Source: Panulirus ornatus (taxonomy: Eukaryota > Arthropoda > Malacostraca > Decapoda > Palinuridae). From it: a stretch of DNA of 64,000 nt. Both the position numbers and the translations under genes were made by a program. The stretch's first letter is position 1, and each line of letters opens with the position of its first letter. Positions 55,439 to 64,000 of this stretch are shown here, in pieces. The stretch is from the NCBI RefSeq assembly GCF_036320965.1, contig NC_092255.1, positions 13,026,134-13,090,133 of the forward strand, given 5' to 3'. Below the pieces are notes generated by a model. It was not told the origin of the DNA. It worked only from the letters and a program-made list of their open reading frames with translations, and did not search any database.

Positions 55439-55784
55439 CGTTTCATATCATTATATAAAGTACAGCCTTGATTGATACGTTACAACATTCATATTATCAC
55501 GTATGAATCCTCGTAGCCATGACTGGCTTACCCTTCTTGTGGATACCGACCCTAAACATAGCACTGTATTCCTGCGACTTGCTATAGTCACATGACATTG
55601 TAAGGTTACTGTCGTGTCCATTGTGCCTTTGTGTCATTGAAGGGATGACTTATGCCGAGTCTTGTTGCTGGATCTGTTATACTGACATGTGTCTGTCATT
55701 CCAAGTGATCTGCCTCCCTCACACCATAGTACTCTGTCATCCTACTTTTTCCCTCACTTTCCTTCTTCTTCCCCATCACTTCAG

Positions 55785-55785
<1 letters not shown>
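55439..55785. other. no recognised feature
   Basis: Unique-looking sequence; no gene recognised. Confidence 0.4.

Positions 55786-55871
<86 letters not shown>
55786..55871. repeat. (TA)n microsatellite
   Basis: About 43 TA units, not obviously attached to a LINE copy. Confidence 0.97.
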
Positions 55872-55872
<1 letters not shown>

Positions 55873-58131
55873 GCTTCTCGTCATCTGAGACCCCATCGCT
55901 TCGTTATGTTCACGTACCATGTCTTAAAACGATCTTATATTTTTCTAACCCAAATGCTCCTTTCTTCCCGCGTCACTTGTACACACCCTCTGTCTATTTC
56001 TTACTCCAGAAGTAAGTTCTGTAAAAGAATGATCGATATCCAGTGCCTGTAGCCTTCCTCACATTGAGGCATGATAATGCTTCACTGTCAGGTATAGACG
56101 AAGATTCTAAGGGGACTTAGTCCCGCTCTTGGCTTTTGCCACACTCTCCGACACTCTGCATCCATTTCACCACATCTGCAAACTCACTTTTGTGAAGTCT
56201 TTCGACTTTCCCTGGCACGTCCCTCACCCTCCTGAATCTTGGCTCTCTTTCCGACACTCCGCGACCATTCCTTCGTCTCAGTCAGACATTACTTCCATCG
56301 CATCTGGAGAGCGACTTATCAAAACCTCCAGCTCCTTACACTCTCAGCCTGATCCCCCAGTCTCGTGGTGCACCATAGTTGCTCACACAAATATACTTCA
56401 CGACAGTGTAGATGGCTGTATCTTCCCCAGCCAGTGTACGTATACACTTAGTGTCCAGTGTCTAGATTAGATATATTTCCGTTCATGTGGTGTTTGGACT
56501 GAATCCCCCCCACCCCCCCACCGATCCCAGTTTTATTCTTGCCATGCGAACCATTAACACGGCACTGTGTGCAGACCAAACCACCAAGTTTATCACAGAG
56601 GAATGTTCTGAATATTGATATCACACGATGTCAACTGGTTATCAGGCTACTTCACAACGACATGTAGGCAAGGTTAGGGGGTAAACAATACCAGACGCGA
56701 TCAGTTTGCCCCTGATGGTCGACCAGCAGTCAGCATTCCCTGTGGTGATGACCTACGTATTGTATCATACGTATCGGTAATGTAATGTAAGGATGTGAGG
56801 TGCAAGAACCCTCGGTGATTTGGATCAGTCATGCGTCATTGCCACCGAGTCTACGAGCCGTGAACGGAGAGGAAACAACGAGTTGTGAGCGAGACAACAT
56901 GTTCTTATTTACCCCCCACATGACCTTGGTCTGTGTTTACGCTTACCTCACGAAGCTGATGGTATGCAGATGTCGCCCGCTGCATATTATGCCAAGTGTT
57001 ACACTCACTCTCTGCCGGAATGAGACATTAGATATTCATGGAAGGTATGCATTTATTCACGTCTTAATTCCACTCCGAATATGACCTTTAATGATGACCT
57101 TACACCGGAACGACGTAGTATAAACACATCCGTCTCCACCTATGCCTGACCCAACATTATTTGCTCTTGCCTCCTATCTGCCCCTAACAAATATCTTACA
57201 GACTCCTCAAACACCATTGCTATACTATCCCTTCCTTCAACTGCTTTGATGGGACTAACCTCTTTTACAGTGGTGTTGAGGCGTGACCACCTCACTGGGA
57301 ACTTGGAGAGGTGTGTGTGATCTATGTGTCTACCTAAGTCTCCCTCAGACTCCCCGCTGCACCATATCCTCACCTTACATCCTCAGCTCTGGCTCTCCTC
57401 ACCGTCTCCATCATCATAATCTTATTTTCCAACGTCCGTTTTTCAGTAACTTCGCTAATGTTTCTCTGACATTTCCTCGGCTGTCGATCGTATGGTAAAT
57501 GTGAAATGAATTATTTCTTTTTCCACCATTAACATATCTGTAATGACTTCCGTTATCGAATCATAAATACAATACGTTTTTACGGGGAAATTTCCGTGTG
57601 AATTTACACTCAGCTAACGCGAGTGAAATTAGATCACCTAAATGGTATTGAAGTTTCATCAATAGATTTATTACCATCTTTACCATTGGGATTAACTCTG
57701 TCTCGCAAATGTTACTTATGTTCAGTAGAAAATAAAAGCCTAGAACACGACTGAAGCGTGTATAGTGTAGCAAGCAGGAGTTACCCTCCCAGTACCCAGT
57801 CACTCCTTCTTATATCAATTTGTTTTTCAATATTGCGGCCAATATCATTACATTCTCCTCCTCACCTTACTTTATACAGTCGTCAATATCGCAACGTCGT
57901 TACCTCTGTACAGATTTACCAATATTCCTCGTCAGTCAACACTCAGTGTGTGACCGAAGACCCCTCCTCCCCATCTCTGCCTCCTCGTCACTCAGTCATA
58001 CGCAACACACACATCTGCCCCCTCAGAGCGCCCATGCACTCACTCAGACACACACACACACACATCCCACCTGTGTCAGTAATGCCATACCGGAGGAGGA
58101 TCTGTCACGCCTGAGACCTGGGGAACCTTTA

Positions 58132-58133
<2 letters not shown>
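55872..58133. other. no recognised gene
   Basis: Largely non-repetitive. Frames 56129-56470 (plus, 113 codons) and 57803-57561 (minus, 80 codons) show no motif I can name. A host exon cannot be excluded. Confidence 0.45.

Positions 58134-58190
<57 letters not shown>
58134..58190. repeat. (CA)n microsatellite
   Basis: About 28 CA units. Confidence 0.97.
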
Positions 58191-58192
<2 letters not shown>

Positions 58193-59190
58193 CCTCACTC
58201 AGACACTCCTATAGCCACCCTCACTTAACTATGGGTTCCTTGTTATCTGTCTTTCCCATGTACGCTGATGTGACAACCTCTTCCTCACTACACCAAAGTA
58301 GTCGTACCCCGGACGTGGCAGCAACACCAGACCTCAGCCCAGTTGGTATTACTCGAGTACCTGAGCCTTCTAGTACCACGTGAGGGACTTACACTCTCCC
58401 ACCCTCTCGTGCTACCCTGAGGAATCCTACCTACAACACAGCACGACACACCCCAGTAGAGGCGGCCACTCACCTCACGCCACGCCTGGCGGGTGTGTGT
58501 GTGGGGTAAGCCACACAGGTTCCTGGGGTTTTGGGTTCATCACCAGTCATCATACAAGTATTTCCTGGGGTTAGGGAGAGGGTGAGGTGTTGTCTGGTCC
58601 CCCCTTCCCCCCATCTTATAAGGGTCGTGGGAAATAACCATGACTTCCCGCCACTTGTGGTCACCTTTGTATATCTTCTCCGTTTTCCTTGACATCTAAC
58701 TTTGAATTGTCTGACGGCGTGTATTGTACTCGACACATCAAATGAAAACTCTTTAAGATGAATCCCTTGAGATGTTCACACTTCCATCACGGTCAATACG
58801 TACGTTAATAACATGATGATGATGAGTACGTACGTTGAGCAACCGCAGCTCCACCACCTTGTCCTTGACGGTTCCCGGCGTCGTGGCTTAATTGGGCAGT
58901 TTTCCACGGGCAGTATCCGGAGCGTGGGTGACGCCGGGTTAATGAAAGGTGGTAACTGCAAGTGTATGGAACAGAAGTGCACCAAGATGCTTCATCAAGA
59001 GCGCTGTGGCAACTTCACTCTTCTCTGACTTGCCATGTATGATCATATTTGTATCTTTTCCCTCCTACGACAACTGGAACTGCCACACAGTTCACGGTCA
59101 TATGATTAAGACTGATGTATAAGTTCTTCATTTTCATGGTGGATAAAGAAAATTATTTCCATTCAGTAATAATAAAAACAATGTGAGAAG
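58191..59190. other. no recognised gene
   Basis: Mixed sequence. The small plus-strand frame 58813-59028 has a Cys pair (CKCMEQKC) near its end but no recognised fold. Confidence 0.4.
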
Positions 59191-59194
59191 CACT

Positions 59195-59240
59195 CCAAAT
59201 GGTACGGGTTCGAATCCTTGTTGTTGGAAGGTATTATGTG
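59195..59240 (+). mobile_element. box-B-bearing SINE-like scrap
   Basis: tacgggttcgaatccttgtt carries a consensus pol III box B (ggttcgaatcc) and resembles the tRNA-related SINE at 16225. No box A was seen. Confidence 0.35.
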
Positions 59241-59364
59241 ATATATGCATAAGGGTGGAGTGTTCGTTGGCACCATACAGATGAGACCGTTTGTAGACGA
59301 TAACCTCAATAGATAATGTCGTTCAGAGACAGACTTTATCCCTCAGTTCGGAGAAGTACTGCTA

Positions 59365-59480
59365 CACCATCTTACCACAATGACCTGTCATCTCAGATCC
59401 CTCGTCCCTGAGTTTCAGTTCGTCACCACAACCGCATCGAGCCCGTCCCAGCTCGTACATACCATGTTGCCTGAGAACTC
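59365..59480. repeat. dispersed repeat shared with 24045-24165
   Basis: agatccctcgtccctgagtt, cagttcgtcaccac and agctcgt match 24078-24150 in order with scattered changes. Confidence 0.5.
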
Positions 59481-59704
59481 CCATTTCTGCCACTTGTAAA
59501 CATTGTCAGTAGAAGTAGGTGGCTGCACCACTGCTTGTGTACACCATCTGTTGTAACACCCATCCCTCACTCCCTCCCTTTTCATAAGATCTTTGTTGTG
59601 ATTCAGTAAACTATTATCGTAATTATATAGATTGGCACGACGCGATGAAGATACAGCATCTATGTGGATGATAAACCAAGATGTTTACACCACAAGTAGA
59701 GTCA

Positions 59705-59840
59705 CGCTGGGTAGGCTGTATCAGAGAACTTCTTGCTCCAAAGGAGTCTACATTTCCCTGCTACTGGAAGTAGCTCACCTTCGCTGCTGTAGCCTTTAAG
59801 AAAGAGACCCAGGGTAGCGCCAGGATTCTCTGGAAATGAT
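59705..59840. repeat. unclassified dispersed repeat, copy 2
   Basis: ggctgtatcagagaacttct, aaaggagtctacatttccct and gactgtagcc-type wording align with 6486-6625. Divergence is considerable. Confidence 0.5.
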
Positions 59841-60470
59841 TATGATTAGAATTAAGAACTGGAAGTTAATGAAGGTGTTCTGCGACAGCGTAGTGGCGTT
59901 AAGATATGTATTACGATTTCTTACTGTCATACTACTTGTGGCCAAACGATAAAGGAATGAAGAACATGGCTTTCAAGAAGGTTAGACCTGGGCCCTTCCT
60001 GGGTCAGCAACCGGATCATGCATCGCCTGCACTGTGGTGCCACAGCGACGAGCGACGTGCACAGCTTACTCTTCAAACACTTGCCCACACCCTACTACCC
60101 GCTCTCCCCAGATTAGCCTTTTACGGGACTTGGAAGAAAAGGTAAAAGTTCTTTTGATCATATTGGTGTGTGATACCAAGGTCCAGACATCACGAGCATT
60201 GATATAGGAGTACCTTCACTTGACATGAACTACGTAACACTGATAGTACTGCAAATATCAGGTCCTAAAAGTAAGAGAGAGAGAGAGAGATCCATGACAT
60301 TAAAAAGACATACAAACATACTTCAGCCCGAACGTAGCACGCCATTCCTATGTGTACATGCAGTCCACGTGGTAGTACGAGAACGACCCCTCTCCATACA
60401 GAAGACGACCTAAGGTACACATACGAACGTGATCAGTATTGTGAGGAAGGAGGAGGAGGCGGAGGGTGGC
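59841..60470. other. no recognised gene
   Basis: Mixed sequence with a short (GA)n at about 60275. No feature can be supported. Confidence 0.4.
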
Positions 60471-60499
60471 GGGGTAAGCGGAGCACCGACGCTTCCTCT

Positions 60500-60755
60500 C
60501 TCACACTGTCGCTGTCCCGCTACTCCCCCCTCCCCGCCTACCACACCAGAGCACCGTCGCTGCCAACCATCAGCTCCTACCACACCGGAGCATCGTCGCT
60601 ACTCCCTTCAGCTCCTGCCACACTAGAGCATCGTCGCTTCCTCTCTCGGCCTCCTTACCACACCGGAGCACCACCGTTGCCTCTCACACCCTCCTATCTA
60701 TCTCACCAGAGCATCGTGTCTACCTGCCTCACCTCCTGCCCCACCGGAGGAGCGC
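60500..60755. repeat. degenerate ~45-bp repeats (CACACCGGAGCATCGTCGCT type)
   Basis: Five or six loose copies of cacaccggagcatcgtcgct followed by variable ctcc-rich spacers. Confidence 0.75.
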
Positions 60756-61104
60756 CAGACCTTGTCCACGTCACTCAGCCTGTCCAGCCTTGAAAACAAA
60801 CTGGCATTTACGTGGGGTTGACAGAGGCCATTGCTGGGGAGGGTCTTCGTAATGACACCTCTGGCACATCAGGAAGGGTATGCTGCCTTGAGTCTTGACT
60901 GAGCTGTATAATGGCGTCATCATTAGAGTAAATGACGTGGGATGAGAGGTGGAGATGATCTGGTGACCTCATACAAAGGTAATGGGGTCAACAGTGACTA
61001 CGAGAGATGTGTGGTAATATCCTGTGGCATTATTGTGTCTTTGTGAGGAATGATGATGGTGGGCGGGGAAATGCTTCACTCATATAGCAGTTCTTCAGAA
61101 ATGT

Positions 61105-61345
61105 GACGGGCATTGTATATAGCGAAGTGACATCTATAACGAATCAATGAATCTGATGATGACGTTGAACGTAACCAGTGTGTATAGCGAAGTAGCACCT
61201 ATGACGGATCACAGAATCTACTAATAACATTCAACGTAAGTAATATGTATAGCGAAGAGACATCTACAACGAATCACTGACCATGACGATAACGTTCAAC
61301 GTAACCCAAGTTTGTAACGAAGAACCATCAACAACGAGTCACTGA
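61105..61345. repeat. ~70-bp degenerate tandem repeat, about four copies
   Basis: The unit contains tatagcgaagtgacatctat, aacgaatcactga and acgttcaacgtaac. Copies start near 61118, 61178, 61248 and 61312 and diverge progressively. Confidence 0.8.
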
Positions 61346-61684
61346 GTGTGAATATACGGTTCCCTCACACTAGGAATGGAACTCATGAAATTCCTTGGTA
61401 CCTCTTCATGTAGAGAGAGAGACTCACGCTTCTGCCAGACTCGTCCTCAACCTTCCTAAGGTGGGATGAAGAAACACATAAGACTCCCTCACAACCACAA
61501 GCCCGTCATAGCAGGAGTCAAGTCTCCATTCATGTGTACAAGACTCTCCTGAAGTTTGTCTTCATTGCACGAGGTAAACAGGTGCTTCCCACGCAGCTTG
61601 TACTGAAAGCCACACTTATATTCTGGTGGGATGAGGGCCCCTCTGGGTCCACTTGGGCCCACCTGTAACCCTCCTATGGCGATG

Positions 61685-63742
61685 TATTGTACCCACTGTA
61701 CGTTCTATACTTGCCTCCACCTACCCCCTGCTATTGTACCCACTGTACGTTCTATACTTGCCTCCACCTGCCCCCTGCTATTGTACCCACTGTAACGTTC
61801 TATACTTGCCTCCACCTACCCCCTGCTATTGTACCCACTGTACGTTCTATACTTGCCTCCACCTGCCCCCTGCTATTGTACCCACTGTACGTTCTATACT
61901 TGCCTCCACCTACCCCCTGCTATTGTACTCACTGTACGTTCTATACTTGCCTCCACCTACCCCCTGCTATTGTACTCACTGTACGTTCTATACTTGCCTC
62001 CACCTACCCCCTGCTATTGTACTCACTGTACGTTCTATGCTTGCCTCCACCTACCCCCTGCTATTGTACTCACTGTACGTTCTATACTTGCCTCCACCTA
62101 CCCCCTGCTATTGTACCCACTATACGTTCTATACTTGCCTCCACCTATCCCCTGTTATTGTACCCACTGTACGTTCTATACTTGCCTCCACCTACCCCCT
62201 GCTATTGTACCCACTGTACGTTCTATACTTGACTCCACCTGCCCTCTGCTATTGTACCCACTGTACGTTCTATACTTGCCTCCACCTACCCCCAGCTATT
62301 GTACCCACTGTACGTTCTATACTTGCCTCCACCTACCCCTGCTATTGTCCCCACTGTACGTTCTATACTTGCCTCCACCTACCCCCTGCTATTGTACCCA
62401 CTGTGCGTTCTATACTTGCCTCCACCTACCCCCTGCTATTGTACCCACTGTACGTTCTATACTTGCCTCCACCTACCCCCTGCTATTGTACCCACTGTAC
62501 GTTCTATACTTGCCTCCACCTACCCCCCTGCTATTGTACCGACTGTACGTTCTATGCCTACCTCCACCTACCCCCTGCTATTGTACCCACTGTACGTTCT
62601 ATACTTGCCTCCACCTACCCCCTGCTATTGTACCCACTGTACGTTCTATACCTGCCTCCACCTACCCCCTGCTATTGTACCCACTGTACGTTCTATACTT
62701 GCCTCCGCTTACCGCCTGCTATTGTACCCACTGTACGTTCTATACTTAACTCCACCTACCCCCTGCTATTGTATCCACTGTACGTTCTATACTTGCCTCC
62801 ACCTACACCCTGCTATTGTATCCACTGTACACTCTATACTTGCCTCCACCTACCCCCTGCTGTTGTACCCACTGAATGTTCTATACTTGCCTCCACCTAC
62901 CCCCTGCTATTGTATCCACTGTACGTTCTATACTTGCCTCCACTTACCCCCTGCTATTGTACCCACTGTACGTTCTATACTTGACTCCACCTACCCCCTG
63001 CTATTGTATCCACTGTACACTCTATACTTGCCTCCACCTACCCCCTGCTATTGTATCCACTGTACGTTCTATACTTGCCTCCACCTACCCCCTGCTATTG
63101 TATCCACTGTACACACTATTCTTGCCTCCACCTACACCGTGCTATTGTATCCTCTGTACACTCTATACTTGCCTCCACCCACCCCCTGCTATTGTATCCA
63201 CTGTACGTTCTATACTTGCCTCCACCTACCCCCTGCTATTGTATCCACTGTACACCCTATACGTGCCTCCACCTACCCCCTGCTATTGTATCCACTGTAC
63301 AGTCTATACTTGCCTCCACCTACACCGTGCTATTGTACCCGCTGTACGTTCTATACTTGACTCCACCTACCCCCTGCTATTGTATCCACTGTACACTCTA
63401 TACTTGCCTCCACCTACCCCCTGCTATTGTACCCACTGTACGTTCTATACTTGCCTCCACCTGCCCCCTGCTATTGTACCCACTGTACGTTCTATACTTG
63501 CCTCCACCTACACCGTGCTATTGTACCCGCTGTACGTTCTGTACTTGCCTCCACCTATCCCCTGCTATTGTACCCACTGTACGTTCTATACTTGCCTCCA
63601 CCTGCCCCCTGCTATTGTACCCACTGTACACTCTATACTTGCCTCCACCTACACCGTGCTATTGTACCCACTGTACGTTCTGTACTTGCCTCCACCTACA
63701 CCCTGCTATTGTACCCGCTGTACGTTCTGTACTTGCCTCCTA
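61685..63742. repeat. 47-bp minisatellite array (about 44 units)
   Basis: Unit tattgtacccactgtacgtt, ctatacttgcctccacctac, cccctgc. Left units are nearly uniform (ctcact and cccact variants). Right units mix tatccactgtacactc and acaccgtgc variants. As 47 is not a multiple of three, each frame reads the unit in all phases; with no stop in any plus phase, all three frames stay open for 300-440 codons. A coding origin is not supported. Confidence 0.97.
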
Positions 63743-64000
63743 CTCTCCCCATTGTTAAGTGCCCTTTACCCACACTTATCACAGATATGCTTCGCCGATG
63801 TATACTTAAACATCGTATAAATCTTCTAACTTATGGAATATACTGTGTGTTCTAGCAGCACACGGGCAGACTCTGTTCCTCCATTATCTTTCACTCTTTC
63901 TTTACGGAAGATCATGCGAGGCGTATGGTCATCGTGCGGCATTTTGTACATCGTGGATGTAGGAATCATATTAGACGAAGGTGCCTTTTCCAGGCGTTCT
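63743..64000. other. no recognised feature
   Basis: Unique-looking sequence up to the window edge; no gene recognised. Confidence 0.4.

Noticed and set aside
55786..55871. (TA)n tract as a sign of another LINE copy
   Set aside because: Neither flank shows LINE tail or coding sequence.
57561..57803. 80-codon minus-strand frame considered as a host or transposon exon
   Set aside because: No motif could be matched and no splice or start context is persuasive; left unassigned.
61653..63855. Long Pro/Leu/Cys/Thr-rich frames in all three phases
   Set aside because: They follow from a 47-bp unit without stops; openness in all three phases argues against selection on one frame.

Overview
This is a repeat-dominated stretch of a eukaryotic nuclear genome. 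Dinucleotide microsatellites ((TA)n, (CA)n, (GA)n), at least a dozen minisatellite arrays and several retrotransposon families leave almost no unique sequence. The mix of an RTE-like LINE, a Penelope-like element with a GIY-YIG domain, tRNA-headed SINEs and extreme microsatellite density suggests an arthropod, most plausibly a decapod crustacean. That assignment is inference; no host gene is present to confirm it. I found no host exon, rRNA, functional tRNA, operon or CRISPR array.

The dominant family is a non-LTR retrotransposon encoding one protein of about 1000 residues (AP-like endonuclease, then reverse transcriptase, no RNase H). Copy A (2438-5766, minus) keeps an uninterrupted ORF. Copies B (7083-9166), C (13201-14690), D (47821-50945) and E (51147-52009, plus) are closely similar but truncated or broken. 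Copies F (20382-21655), G (28043-30255), H (30320-31106) and I (52553-52990), plus small tails at 26150 and 31512, are older and mostly belong to a subfamily with a longer 3' UTR. Most copies lie between simple-repeat tracts, usually (TA)n. A short element of about 235 bp (copies near 5961, 12517, 12861, 31191, 47362 and 47511) combines the first ~145 bp of this LINE with its 3' tail, so it looks like a non-autonomous head-plus-tail derivative.

Other mobile DNA: a 5'-truncated Penelope-like element at 42552-43575 with a stop at the GIY-YIG tyrosine, and a second copy of its 3' UTR at 12405-12510; jockey/CR1-type LINE remnants near 18965, 19345, 23905, 37240 and 41730; tRNA-related SINE sequence at 6685, 9366, 16190, 27753 and 59200; and a foldback-type dispersed repeat (475, 18000, 27459, 39176) whose arm resembles the units of two minisatellites.

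Tandem arrays in order: 66 bp (1-470), 21 bp (575-1150), 39 bp (10011-10972), 43 bp (15533-15885), 22 bp (16432-16562), 35 bp (21752-22192), 44 bp (23406-23796), about 90 bp (25233-25825), 26 bp (32583-33372), 32 bp (33640-34472), 24 bp (45944-46905 with degenerate flanks), 35 bp GC-rich (52344-52520), a TAC-rich array (54333-55064) and 47 bp (61685-63742). Several give long open frames on one or both strands because the unit lacks stops; these are not evidence of genes. The remaining intervals hold no gene I can recognise.
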